A stretch of 64,000 nt of DNA, from NCBI GenBank assembly GCA_051294375.1, contig JBJCIZ010000239.1, forward strand, positions 4,010,402-4,074,401. Reading direction: 5' to 3'. Each line of letters begins with the position of its first letter. The stretch's first letter is position 1. The notes under the pieces were generated by a model. It was not told where the DNA came from. It did no database searches and was given only the letters and a program-made list of their open reading frames with translations. This DNA is from Paraspadella gotoi. Lineage: Eukaryota; Chaetognatha. Made by a program: the position numbers and the translations under genes. Positions 1 through 10,764 of this stretch are shown piece after piece.

Positions 1-110
1 CTCTCTCTCTGTTCTCTCTCTATACGCTCTATTTAGCCTGGAGGTTGTCTGGAAATTTTCTTGTTCAGGCGGCGACATCAAAAGACAAAAGTGTAATTGT
101 ATTCACTTTT

Positions 111-146
<36 letters not shown>

Positions 147-180
147 AGAGAGAGAGAGAGAGACGAGCAGAGAGAGGAGA
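111..180 (+). repeat. (GA)n microsatellite
   Basis: Nearly pure GA with a few interruptions. The stretch 1-872 otherwise holds a CTTT-rich tract at 405-530 and AT-rich sequence with nothing recognised. Confidence 0.9.
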
Positions 181-872
181 GGAGAGAATAATGGAGGTTA
201 ACGAAACGGGAACCTGTCTAGTGTTTTCTCTGTTCTGTTTTGTCTCTTTTTTCTTTCCTCGTTCGGTGACAGAGTTCATTTTAATTCGAAGCGATTCTAT
301 TTTTTTTTTGTAAGGTTGTTTCTTCTGTTGAATAACAATAACAACGACGATAACATATCAACAACAAAAAAGACAATATCTTAAATTAGAAAGTTGTGTC
401 TTTGATATCTTTCTGTCTTTCTTTCATTCCTTCTTTCCTTCCCTCTCTTTTATTTCTTTCATTTCTTCTTTCTTTCTTTCCTTCCTTTATATATCCTCCT
501 TTACTTTCTCATTCTCTATTTTTCTCTGTTTTATACATGTGTCTTCTCTCACTTATCGTCCTCCCACTTCACCCATCCTCCATTTACGTTGCGGATAAGT
601 TCCTCACTCTCATTTGCATATTGTAGTAATCAAAATATTTCCCATATCTCCTTATTTCCTTCTCCCAAAAGTTTTTTTTTATGTTATCCAGGGATCACTT
701 ATAACAACCATTTAGCCCAATATAGTAAAACCAGTAAACTTTCAATTTTTTCATAATAAGCTTAAAAAATGATTAAGTTGTTTAAAAACAATATTCAGAA
801 GCGACTCTCCCTTTTCTCACTATCAACAACCCTCTATTCGCCCTTCAATCGACGCCACCCATTCGAACTTAC

Positions 873-962
873 CCTCAAGTATCTCATCCCGTCGAACGCC
901 TCCTTGGGGACTCTTGGGATTTCGTTGAAGGATAGATCGAGTTCGTCGAGGTGAAGAAGACC
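873..962 (-). CDS. Leucine-rich-repeat protein, internal LRR exon
   Basis: A 90-nt, phase-0 exon on the minus strand, acceptor TTCCTCCGCAG and donor GTAAGT. It encodes LDELDLSFNEI followed by an EAFDGM segment, a textbook LRR. Joined to the exon at 1381-1453 it continues the 24-residue period without a break. The 418-nt intron between them holds a copy of a dispersed repeat (1050-1320). No further LRR exon was found in 1-872, so the next one probably lies outside the window. Confidence 0.8.
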
Positions 963-1049
963 CTGCGGAGGAAGTATTGTTTGGGGAGGTGTCGTGTTTA
1001 GATTTCAGGTCTGTTTTCATTCAAAGTTTTTTTTAATGAAGTTACTGAA

Positions 1050-1320
1050 ATAAATGTTCTCATGCAGGGGCAAGATATAGTATGAATGAATGGATGATCT
1101 TTATATAATAACAGTCAGCTCCTTTCAGTATAGTATTCCCCGATATAATACTTATAGCTATTCTTTTTACATTTCTTGAACTATATGCAACTTCATTGAC
1201 AGGGAAGCCAGGTTACTATAAGACTGTAATAGAGTCTTGTTTGAAACCTTAAGGGGTCCTGTTAAGTCATATCTCGTAAGAATGATGAAGGACTGTCCAA
1301 AGTCAGAGGTAAGTTAGCTA
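1050..1320 (+). repeat. Dispersed repeat C, copy 1
   Basis: Contains GGGGCAAGATATAG..ATGAATGAATGGATGA and CTTCATTGACAGGGAAG..CTGTCCAAAGTCAGAGG. It fills much of the intron between LRR exons 963-1380. Confidence 0.55.
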
Positions 1321-1380
1321 ATTTATTATAATTTTATATTGCTTTAACCATTTCAATATTAAATGTCGTTTTTTTTTTAC

Positions 1381-1453
1381 CTTTAAAGGCGCCGATGAGA
1401 CGTTTCGTATTTTGTTGTGGGAGAGATACAGATTTTGTAAGAGGGGGAGAGAC
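1381..1453 (-). CDS. Leucine-rich-repeat protein, internal LRR exon
   Basis: A 73-nt exon on the minus strand, between acceptor CCATCCACAG and donor GTAAAA. It begins with one base completing an Arg codon from the exon at 12585-12713 and ends at a codon boundary, matching the phase-0 start of the exon at 873-962. It encodes LQNLYLSHNKI, a canonical LxxLxLxxNxI repeat. The residues after it (NVSSAPLK) are slightly off the usual ..GAF.. pattern; another frame reads IGAFKG, so a small indel error is possible. The polypyrimidine stretch upstream of the acceptor is the minus-strand face of a (GA)n microsatellite at 1468-1596. Confidence 0.75.
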
Positions 1454-1467
1454 CTGTGGATGGGAGC

Positions 1468-1499
1468 GGAGAGAGAGAGAGAAGAGAGAGAGAGAGAGG

Positions 1500-1568
<69 letters not shown>

Positions 1569-1677
1569 CAGAGAGAGAGAGAGAGAGGGGAGGAGAAGGG
1601 GCGGAGGAAACAGAAAGAATGTATAGGGTCATTGCCGTAGAGGACAACGACGCTGCGGACGACGACGACGACAATAT

Positions 1678-1713
<36 letters not shown>

Positions 1714-1800
1714 GTCTCCTCTCTCTCTCTCGTCTCATCTCCCTCTCTCTCTCTCTCTCTCTCTCCGTCTTCTATCTTTCTCTTTCCTCCTCTTTTCCTC
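1468..1800. repeat. Opposed (GA)n and (TC)n arrays
   Basis: (GA)n at 1468-1596 and (TC)n at 1678-1770, separated by ~80 bp ending in (GAC)4. The two arms are mutually complementary and could form a long hairpin. From 1800 to 2157 the sequence is unique; GGGGTTTTGAT..CGTCTCTTTTCCG-type units occur twice (1880 and 1924). Confidence 0.85.
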
Positions 1801-2157
1801 GATCCCCAGCAGATCTTGGCGGGGATGACTCCAGAGCCGACAAGTCTCTGAGGCTCGAAGTCTCTCTGGGCCGACGTCCGGGGTTTTGATCGTCTCTTTT
1901 CCGTCCTGGGGCCGAAACAGCTCGGGGTTTTGATACGGTCTCTTTTCCGCAGCGGACTTTGTCCTTTCGAAATTAGCTTATGGATTTCGAGGCAAATAGT
2001 AATTTGCATTCTTTTGTTTAATTTTTCTTTATGAAGTATGGAACTTATGTTGGATTCTTTTTTTCCGGTTGTGTATCGATTGAGGTAAATTTGAATTAAA
2101 TCTACAATTCGTTTAGTATTAGAAAAAACATACTAGAAAAAATCTTGGTCAAAATGA

Positions 2158-2916
2158 NNNNNNNNNNNNNNNNNNNNNNNNNNNNNNNNNNNNNNNNNNN
2201 NNNNNNNNNNNNNNNNNNNNNNNNNNNNNNNNNNNNNNNNNNNNNNNNNNNNNNNNNNNNNNNNNNNNNNNNNNNNNNNNNNNNNNNNNNNNNNNNNNNN
2301 NNNNNNNNNNNNNNNNNNNNNNNNNNNNNNNNNNNNNNNNNNNNNNNNNNNNNNNNNNNNNNNNNNNNNNNNNNNNNNNNNNNNNNNNNNNNNNNNNNNN
2401 NNNNNNNNNNNNNNNNNNNNNNNNNNNNNNNNNNNNNNNNNNNNNNNNNNNNNNNNNNNNNNNNNNNNNNNNNNNNNNNNNNNNNNNNNNNNNNNNNNNN
2501 NNNNNNNNNNNNNNNNNNNNNNNNNNNNNNNNNNNNNNNNNNNNNNNNNNNNNNNNNNNNNNNNNNNNNNNNNNNNNNNNNNNNNNNNNNNNNNNNNNNN
2601 NNNNNNNNNNNNNNNNNNNNNNNNNNNNNNNNNNNNNNNNNNNNNNNNNNNNNNNNNNNNNNNNNNNNNNNNNNNNNNNNNNNNNNNNNNNNNNNNNNNN
2701 NNNNNNNNNNNNNNNNNNNNNNNNNNNNNNNNNNNNNNNNNNNNNNNNNNNNNNNNNNNNNNNNNNNNNNNNNNNNNNNNNNNNNNNNNNNNNNNNNNNN
2801 NNNNNNNNNNNNNNNNNNNNNNNNNNNNNNNNNNNNNNNNNNNNNNNNNNNNNNNNNNNNNNNNNNNNNNNNNNNNNNNNNNNNNNNNNNNNNNNNNNNN
2901 NNNNNNNNNNNNNNNN
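2158..2916. other. Assembly gap (759 N)
   Basis: No sequence. Frames drawn through it are meaningless. It lies in the LRR intron. Confidence 1.
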
Positions 2917-3127
2917 GTTAAAGGTTATAACTAAAATCTTAATCTTTATTGGTTCGCGTAGATTTAAAATAAACATACAGTTAAAATTATGTTATTATAA
3001 TAATACAATAATATCCGCGAGCGTTTTTTTGTAGTTGATTGTAACAAAACTTTAATTAGATTAATTTATTAGATCTTAAAAGAGTTGGGACTAAACTGAC
3101 TTTATGTCATATATAAATATATATATA

Positions 3128-3141
3128 AATTTTTCTTTTTT

Positions 3142-3172
<31 letters not shown>

Positions 3173-3262
3173 TTTTCTATCTTTCTATCTTTCTTTCTTT
3201 CCATCTTTCATTCTTTCCATCTCTCTTTCCTTCCATCCTTCTTTCCATCTTTCTTTCCATCC
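3128..3262 (+). repeat. (CTTT)n/(CATC) pyrimidine tract
   Basis: TTTC repeats with ATC and CCATC variants. Flanking 2917-3127 and 3263-4030 (outside gaps) is AT-rich and shows no gene. Confidence 0.85.
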
Positions 3263-4469
3263 CCTCGACGACAACCTCGAATAACAAGGGATGATTTCAA
3301 GTCCATCAGTCTCTCATTAGCCTCAGACTCNNNNNNNNNNNNNNNNNNNNNNNNNNNNNNNNNNNNNNNNNNNNNNNNNNNNNNNNNNNNNNNNNNNNNN
3401 NNNNNNNNNNNNNNNNNNNNNNNNNNNNNNNNNNNNNNNNNNNNNNNNNNNNNNNNNNNNNNNNNNNNNNNNNNNNNNNNNNNNNNNNNNNNNNNNNNNN
3501 NNACACACACACGTTGAGCCTGGTCTGTCAATCGTCGTTTTTCCTTCTTTCTCCTCCTTCGACGGATTCGTCTCGGGGCGTGGATTACCGGCCCTTGTCG
3601 TCGTCGTTGTTGTTGTTGTTGTTGTAATCATTGTTATCCATCTCTGTCTGTTCTTTGTGGCCAACAATTATTCCGAATGCGTGGAAATCCCAGGAAAGAT
3701 ATAGAAAAACGGTGCAAGATGACTAGATTGACAAAAATGTAACAAAAAAAAAAGTTATAATTAAAAAAAAAAAAAACTTTGTTAATAACCAAAAATATTA
3801 TAAATTTTAAAATTATACAACCATTAAATGTTAAACATTAGCGACCTTTAATATAATTATAACTTTTTTATAAGTATTTGAGAGGAAGGGAGGTTTGTGT
3901 CGTCCTCTGGGTTAATAGAGGGATCGTGTATGCAACGCATGGTTATTAAACTCTCCGTCCGATGTTTCCAATTAGACATCATACATCATTCTTGTTTTAA
4001 CTAACCAATGAGGTGCTGTCGTTTTGAGCCNNNNNNNNNNNNNNNNNNNNNNNNNNNNNNNNNNNNNNNNNNNNNNNNNNNNNNNNNNNNNNNNNNNNNN
4101 NNNNNNNNNNNNNNNNNNNNNNNNNNNNNNNNNNNNNNNNNNNNNNNNNNNNNNNNNNNNNNNNNNNNNNNNNNNNNNNNNNNNNNNNNNNNNNNNNNNN
4201 NNNNNNNNNNNNNNNNNNNNNNNNNNNNNNNNNNNNNNNNNNNNNNNNNNNNNNNNNNNNNNNNNNNNNNNNNNNNNNNNNNNNNNNNNNNNNNNNNNNN
4301 NNNNNNNNNNNNNNNNNNNNNNNNNNNNNNNNNNNNNNNNNNNNNNNNNNTCTTGTTTTAACTAACCAATGAGGTGATGTCGTTTTGAGCCAGTTCTCTC
4401 TTGTCCCCTGAACGCTGCCAACGTCAGAAAAATGGCCGCTCGGCTCTCTTTTCCTTAGTCTTTGGACTT

Positions 4470-4690
4470 TAATATCTAACCAGAATCCCTAACCCAAACA
4501 CTTATTCTTTAACATTAACCCCTAACCTAAAACCTAAATTCCTAACTATAATCTCTAACCTTATCCCTAACCCTAAAGATTAACCTAAACCTTAACGCTA
4601 ACCCAAAGCTTAAACATAATATTTAAGCTTCATAATTAACATAGTTCTGAATTTATGATGAAATGGGACGTTTTGGGGAAAAAAGTTCTT
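4470..4690 (-). repeat. Telomere-like-core element, copy 1
   Basis: CCCTAA-type hexamers in degenerate form (ATCCCTAACCC, CTTATCCCTAACCCTAAAG) for about 150 bp, followed by AAATGGGACGTTTTGGGGAA, the family end. Confidence 0.65.
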
Positions 4691-4836
4691 TTATTATTTG
4701 CAATCTCTCTCTCTCTCNNNNNNNNNNNNNNNNNNNNNNNNNNNNNNNNNNNNNNNNNNNNNNNNNNNNNNNNNNNNNNNNNNNNNNNNNNNNNNNNNNN
4801 NNNNNNNNNNNNNNNNNNNNNNNNNNNNNNNNNNNN

Positions 4837-4871
<35 letters not shown>

Positions 4872-5940
4872 TTCCCAATCATCGACTCGGCGAAGCCAAC
4901 AATCACTATTTTTTTTCTCTTTTTTTTCTTATATTTTTTTTTAATCATTTTTTCTTCGTTGTCTCTTTATTCTATTTTACTTGAGGGTTTTTTTAAGTAA
5001 TATCTTTTAATTTTTAAATAAAGTATTAGCTTGTTTCTTGACTTCGAATAGGCTATGATGGGTTAACGCTATTGATAAAAACTCCCTCAAGTTTATTTAC
5101 TTTCAGACTATGTTAACAATTATTTACTGTAGCCCTAAATAATATTCATTAATCTGGTTTGGTATAATCTAACTTTTTGTTATTATCATTATATAATATT
5201 ATATAATATCACTTGTATACTCAAGCTTTCTTTAAAAAGAGAAGACTAAGATTTTTCAACAAAAAAAATAGAGAGAGCGAGCGAGCGGTCAACAGAAAAT
5301 AAATAAAAAGAAAAAAAGGTTTAGGGCAGAGAAAGAGGGAGAGCGAGGCAATGGGAGGTGGAAGAGGGGCGGAAAAGGAAACGCCCTCTCGGCGCCAGAC
5401 GTGGGGTCGGGAAGGGAAGGGAATAAAGTGAGCAGGAATTGTGAAACGAAAATATAAAGAAAAGAAAATCACAGAGTTTAAAATCAGAATAACGAGGAAG
5501 GTCAATTTTGTATATTGCGCCGGGATGATCATGTACGTACTAAAAAATGTAAAATATTTCTGAGAGTAATGATTGTAATATATAATATAATTTATTAAGA
5601 AAAACGGAGGCTGAAAATAATAGTAGTATCTTGTTTCAGATAGATGCTCCTTTTTTTTAGAAGAGAACGCCCAATGAGGAATCAATATGTATAATTTTTA
5701 GTTTATATGATTTTAAGGATGAAAAAAAAATAATGTAAATAAAATTACTTATACTTACTAAATATTCTCAACAGTTTGAAAACAGAGGAAATCAAAACAT
5801 TCGTTCTTTGAGCAATAGAATTTCTTGGGAATTTAATTGGCGATTTTTATTCATTTTAACTAAAATCATTCACTAATACAATTGCTTATTAATTTGTGTC
5901 TTGTTTCATAAAGATTATTATATATCATTATTTTTCTACC
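4837..5940. other. (TC)n remnant then AT-rich sequence without a gene
   Basis: The (TC)n at 4837-4867 continues across the gap from 4704. The rest is AT-rich. A 154-codon minus frame at 5221-5685 is T- and A-run driven with no domain. Confidence 0.5.
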
Positions 5941-5996
5941 ATCTTTTTTTTAGTATTTGATCTTCCTTTCCTTTTTTCTTTCTTTCCTTTTATGTC

Positions 5997-6000
<4 letters not shown>

Positions 6001-6042
<42 letters not shown>

Positions 6043-6535
6043 ACCTCTTTCGACAACGTCGTCAATGGGTATGAGTAATGGAGGAGGAAAGGAAAGGGAG
6101 GAAAGGATGAGAATGGAGAGAAGGAGGAAAGGATGAGAAGGAGAGAAGGAATAATGGATGAGAAGAAGAGAAGGAGGAAAGGATGAGAAGGAGAGAAGGA
6201 GAAAGTGGAGAAAGGAAGGAAGATTAAGGAAGGAAGGAGAGGGAGAAAGGAGAGGAGGAGAAAGAGGAGAAGGAAGAGGTGAGAAAACAGAAGAAAGAAA
6301 ATATGAAGGAGGAAGAGAAAAAGGAAAAAGGAGAAAGAGTAGGAGGAGGATGAGGAGGAGGAGGAAGAGAAGAGGAAGAGAAAAAGAAAAAAAGGAGAGG
6401 AGGAAGAGGAGAAGAAGAAGAAGAAGAAGAAGAAGAAGAAGAGAGAGAGAGTAGAGAAAGAAGAGGAGTGGAGAGCAGGAGGAGGAAGAGTAAGAGGAAG
6501 AGGAGGTAGGAGGAAGGAGAAGATAGGACAGAGGA
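6001..6535. repeat. (TC)n followed by ~450 bp GGA/GAA purine tract
   Basis: (TC)20 at 6001-6042, then near-continuous purines with GAAGGAGAGAAGGA-type units. Its long frames are poly-Ser/Leu or poly-Arg/Glu artefacts. Confidence 0.9.
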
Positions 6536-6639
6536 AAGTGGCGGTATGAATTCCCAAGGAAAGCCTGCTTAAGAACTTTCCTCTCGTAAAACGTGGGCGA
6601 CCGAGAGAGAAAAAAAAAAAAACCCGTCGAACCGCATAA

Positions 6640-7460
6640 AGTCGAACCGATAGGGGGGGTCATGGCCCGCACCAAAAAAAAGGGAAAGGGGCAGAGCGGA
6701 GATTGAAAAGGGAGCAGGGCCAATGAAAGATGGAAAAGGAGAAGGGGGCAGAGCTTCAATGAAAGATAAGGGGGCAGGGCCCTTATGACAAAGGGGCAGA
6801 GCAGAGAATGGAAAGAGTCGAAGTGCTAATTAAAAAGGGGCAGGGTGCCGATGAAAAAGGGGGCAGGATGCCGAAAAAAGGAAAAAAGGGCAGGGAACAG
6901 ATGAAAGATGATGGGGGGCAGGGCGCTAAAATAAATGGTCGGAGCCATCACAGATGAATCAAACTCAAGAAATTAAATAGGATCGGTGACTCGAGTAAAA
7001 TCCGCCGGAATAAGAATGGAACTCTCTCATTGGTCAAGACACAAATGGCACCGGCCAATAATCGGATGCGTTTCCATCCGCCGGTGATTTCTGATAAAAA
7101 AAGGGGCAAAGCGTCAAAGAAAGAGGAGGAAGGACTAGGAGCCTATGAAAAATTAGGGGACAAGGCGCCTATGAAAGATGAGGGAGGGAAGTGCGCCAGT
7201 GAAATATCATGGGCGCCGAATAAGGCGAAAGGGGCAGAGCACTTATTAAAGTGGAGGGGGGCATGACGCCGATGAAAGAGGAGGTGGGTGCAGTCTGGCT
7301 GTTCGTGGGTGGGTTAAGTGCCGAAAATCTTGGTGGGAGCAGAGTGCCGATAAAAAAGGGAGGTAGCGCGCTTTTGTAAAGACCGGTAGAGGGCCTATAA
7401 AATGACGGACAAGGAGCCAATTCAAAAGTACGAAGCGCCTTTGAAAGATCAGATTTTTAA
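6640..7460 (+). repeat. Degenerate minisatellite with GGGGCAGRGC core
   Basis: About twenty units such as AAGGGGGCAGGGC..GATGAAAGAT at 25-45 bp spacing, strongly drifted. The short frames here (78 and 83 codons) follow the repeat and are not genes. Confidence 0.7.
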
Positions 7461-7524
7461 AAAGTTTTCAGCCGTGAAACTCGAAAGGGGGCGAAATAAA
7501 GAAACTTCAAAGTTTGGCACTATT

Positions 7525-7850
7525 TTTCGAAGGTGTTCTAGTTCAGTTTCGAATCGCTGAACTTGATTTAAATTTTGAAATTAAATAGAATTTTTTTTCT
7601 AAATAATTATTCCTTAACCCTAATCCCAAACCTAATACGAAATCCTCATACTTAATTCCAATCCTGAACAATATTCTCTAATCTTAAACTACAAACTCTA
7701 ACCAAAACTATAACCGAATTCATTACCTAATCCCTAATCTATTCTTTAACTTAATACCTATCCTTAACCCCTTACCTAATCTTCAAACCAAAGAACAAAC
7801 TTTAATCTTAAATTCAAGCTGAATAGGGGCGCTTTCGGAAAATATGACCC
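7525..7850 (-). repeat. Telomere-like-core element, copy 2, with inverted ends
   Basis: Left end GGCACTATTTTTCGAAGGTG; right end, reverse-complemented, GGGTCATATTTTCCGAAAGC. Between them lie degenerate CCTAA repeats (CTTAACCCTAATCCCAAAC, TACCTAATCCCTAATC) and AT-rich shoulders. Confidence 0.7.
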
Positions 7851-8039
7851 CAAGTCTCATAGAAACGTTAAAAAAAAATCCTCAGTGCCACGAAAAAAAA
7901 ATCCACAGCGAATTTCGAAAGAGCACGAAAAAAAAAGAAAACGCGTCTAGAGACAGAGCGAAGGCGTGGCCAGTGGTCACTAGAGGCACGGATTCAAGGT
8001 TTGGCGAGAAAATCTCGACGGCAAAAGTTATTTTGGAGA

Positions 8040-8102
8040 TTAGAATTATATATTATATCATATTATTTCATATTATATTATATTACATTACATTACATTA
8101 TT
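8040..8102 (+). repeat. (ATTAT/CATTA)n pentamer tract
   Basis: ATATTATATC and CATTACATTA units. A sister (ATAAT)n tract is at 8778-8808. Confidence 0.8.
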
Positions 8103-8169
8103 AAAACTACTTGTTTCACTATCTATAGTTTTTTAGATAAAATGTTTATTATTTTATTTGTTAATATAA

Positions 8170-8350
8170 TACATTAGCAGGGACCAGCAATGTCGTTATC
8201 TTGTAAGAGTGATGGAGAACTTAAACCAACAAAGCCTGTCCGAAGTCTGGGGCAATATGGTGTGGCTGCAACAACAACACGCGACCTCATCATATCAAGG
8301 ACTCTGGACGAACTCTCTGCCACAATGGTTGTACCAATTTTATAAGCGCT
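8170..8350 (+). repeat. Dispersed repeat C, copy 2
   Basis: GTCGTTATCTTGTAAGAGTG, then AACAAAGCCTGTCCGAAGTC, GGGGCAATATG, and a terminal ATGGTTGTACCAATTTTAT. It lies in the long LRR intron. Confidence 0.7.
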
Positions 8351-8395
8351 TTAGTCTAATGATAAAATATTTTTGAATGGGGCTAGAATTTTTTT

Positions 8396-8600
8396 TTTTC
8401 GTTGTAGGGATGGAACCATCTCGATGGAACTTCGTAGTCTGACTACGAGAAATTCTTACGATCTGCGTTACCGTGACGCAGAGTCAATTTGTGGCGCGGA
8501 GATCTCCGTAACCTCGAGTGGCCCGTGGCGTGGCCCTGAGAGGTCAAAGAGGGCGCCAGAGGAAATGGGCGACGAGAGGGGAAAAAAAAGAGGGAATCAT
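8396..8600 (+). CDS. Weak exon-like stretch inside the LRR intron
   Basis: A long T-run ending GTTGTAG (acceptor-like) is followed by about 65 open codons (ISMELRSLTTRNSYDLRYRD, then ICGAEISVTSSGPW) in a GC-rich patch, before a (GGA)n array. Opposite strand to the LRR gene. No family recognised. Confidence 0.15.
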
Positions 8601-8672
8601 AAAGTAAAGAGGAGGAGGAGGAGGAGGAGGAGGAAGGGGAGGAAGAGGAGGAGGAGGAGGAGGAGAAGAATA
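8595..8672 (+). repeat. (GGA)n array
   Basis: AGGAGG runs, encoding poly-Arg in one frame. Confidence 0.85.
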
Positions 8673-8904
8673 AAAAATGAGGTTTTAAAAATTAGAATAA
8701 AAAGAAAAGATATATTTAAAAGAAGAGTTTTTATTTAAGAAGGAGAGAAAGAAAATGCAGAGGTTAAAGGGTCAATAATATAATATAATATAATATAATA
8801 TAATATACTTCACAATATTTTACTACTTACAAGGAGTGGGAAAGGTTGAAAAAAAAAATTAAGGAAGAAAAATGAATGTAAAGAGAAAGAAAAGGAAAAG
8901 TGGA

Positions 8905-8992
8905 AGAGAAAAAAGAGGAGAACCGGAGAAAAAAAGAGGAGAACCGGAGAAAAAAAGAGGAGAACCGGAGAAAAAAAGAGGAGAACGGGAGA
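8905..8992 (+). repeat. 21-bp tandem repeat, four copies
   Basis: The unit GAGGAGAACCGG plus AGAAAAAAA is repeated nearly exactly; the frame reads RGEPEKK each time. Confidence 0.85.
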
Positions 8993-9037
8993 AGGCGCCA
9001 AGTGTTTTTTTTACTGCTGCTTTTAATAATGATGACC

Positions 9038-9068
9038 ACTTACGACGACGACGACGACGACGACGACT
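9038..9068 (+). repeat. (ACG)n microsatellite
   Basis: Ten ACG triplets. From 9069 to 9500 is AT-rich sequence with a GC-rich patch at 9245-9380 that has splice-like signals but no recognisable product. Confidence 0.85.
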
Positions 9069-9504
9069 AAGAGAACTTAAAACTTCTCGGCTGAGAGAGA
9101 GAGAGAAAAAAAATTCTGATCCTAAAGATTGTTCGGTATTTTGTGTAATATAAACAAGAGCTTAACAAACTACACTATTTTAACTCTGAAAAATAATTAT
9201 TCATTGTCATTTTTTTTTTAAAGTTATTCTGTTATTCTGCTACACTAGATTCGCACGAGAGTACATCTGGCCAATTCATCGCCACCTGCTCCCATTGCAG
9301 ACCTCCGGAGGCGATTGCTACAATTTTGGGGTGAGTCCCATCTGGCATTGTCAACGGCTCCGAAGGGGGGGCGGATAAAAAAGGTTAAAAAAAAGCAGTA
9401 AAGCATAAAAAAAAGCGAATAGAGCAAAAAAACTATTCCCCTTTTTTTTGAATTATTTTTTTTTTTTAATATTTGAGATAACATTTTTTTTATTTATCTT
9501 TTCT

Positions 9505-9506
9505 GT

Positions 9507-9566
<60 letters not shown>

Positions 9567-9605
9567 CGTCACTCTCTCTCATCCTCTCTCTTCTCTTTCT
9601 TTTTT
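9505..9605 (+). repeat. (TC)n tract
   Basis: Interrupted TC repeats with TCTTC breaks. Confidence 0.85.
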
Positions 9606-9679
9606 TTCTCGTCTCTCTGCCCCTCCCGACATTTCTTATCCGAAGCGTGCGGGTTTATGTTTTGTAGCGTAAAGCATAA

Positions 9680-10020
9680 AAATTTCGACCCGTGACACTT
9701 TAACGTGACACTCGAACGTGACCCTTGAACGATACAATTGAGCACGACACTCGAACGTGACTCTCGAACATAAAACTTTAAATTTACTTTAACGTGACAC
9801 TTAAACGTGATACTTGAAAGTGACACTTAACCGTGTTACTTGAACGTGACATTAGAATGGTATCCCTTTAAGTGTACTTTAACGTGACACTATAACGTGA
9901 CACTTGAACGTAACGCCACCCCACCGTGAAGCAAAGCCGCCGTGTCACGCTAGTGGCGTATTACCTCGCGACTCGAACGTGACTCGAACGTGACGCGTGA
10001 GTGACACGTGAGTGACCACG
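9680..10020 (+). repeat. 13-bp CGTGACACTTRAA minisatellite
   Basis: Units GTGACACTTTAAC, GTGACACTCGAAC and GTGACCCTTGAAC recur at 13-bp steps from 9685 to about 9910, then decay to ACTCGAACGTGAC and GCGTGAGTGAC forms. Confidence 0.85.
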
Positions 10021-10379
10021 CGTCCGTGATACTCTTGTGACGAAATCTCAGGGTGAAGGGAAGAGGGTGAAGGGAGAAAAGCGCTTTTCACTTTTCATTC
10101 AAATTTGACCCCAAAAAAGGTTGACCTCGCTTGGCGATTTTTGACGTACATTACAAGCACACGCACGTACGCATTGACTCGTGCTCGTAAGCGGAGATAC
10201 ACAATTTTCGAGGTTCAACGATGGAAAATATAGCGGCGTTGCTTACCCCCCCCCCTTGGCCAATGGATACTTGGCCTCAAACAGCTCCCCACCTGAGGGC
10301 CACAAAACTTCTAAGGCCTCTCACAGGCCCGCCCTTTCCCGGCCAGGCCTAAAAAAGTCTAAAAGCCTAAAGCCTAAAA

Positions 10380-10602
10380 AAGTGGCGCTGTTTTCAAAAC
10401 GCGCCCTATTTTTTCTTAAATTTAAATTTAAAGATTAGGTTATTGGTGAGGGTCGGGATTAAAACTAATGGTTAGGATTAAGGATTAGATTATGGTCATG
10501 GAATAGGGATAATGAATGAATAATACATTCAGTAAAAAATTAAATCTTAGGTTTGAAATTAATTTAAGAAAAGAAATGGGCCGCTTTTGAAAAATAGTAC
10601 TA
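10380..10602 (+). mobile_element. Telomere-like-core element, copy 3, clearest terminal inverted repeats
   Basis: Left end GCGCTGTTTTCAAAACGCGC, then CTATTTTTTCTTAAATTT. Right end, reverse-complemented, ACTATTTTTCAAAAGCGG, then CCCATTTCTTTTCTTAAATT. The imperfect inverted repeat is about 40 bp. The core has GATTAGGTTATTGG, ATGGTTAGGATTAAGG and GATTAGATT. About 220 bp in all, MITE-sized, no coding capacity. Confidence 0.7.
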
Positions 10603-10728
10603 CAAATGTTAGGTCTCTTGAGTTGTACATTTGTTGTTGTTGTAATTTTTCTCGCCTTTGACTCCTTAAAATCTACGAGCGTTCATTTGACTCGCGCATA
10701 GCAGAAAAAAATATCCATGGTCAATCTA

Positions 10729-10764
<36 letters not shown>

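Noticed and set aside
1318-1828. Frames of 118-138 codons on both strands
   Set aside because: Mostly Arg/Glu or Ser/Leu from (GA)n/(TC)n. Only the 73-nt LRR exon inside is real.
5928-6759. 209- and 269-codon minus frames
   Set aside because: Purine tract artefacts (Ser/Leu/Phe), no domain.
9245-9380. GC-rich patch with CATTGCAG acceptor and GTGAGT donor around 31 nt
   Set aside because: Too short, no family, several frames open; kept only as a note.
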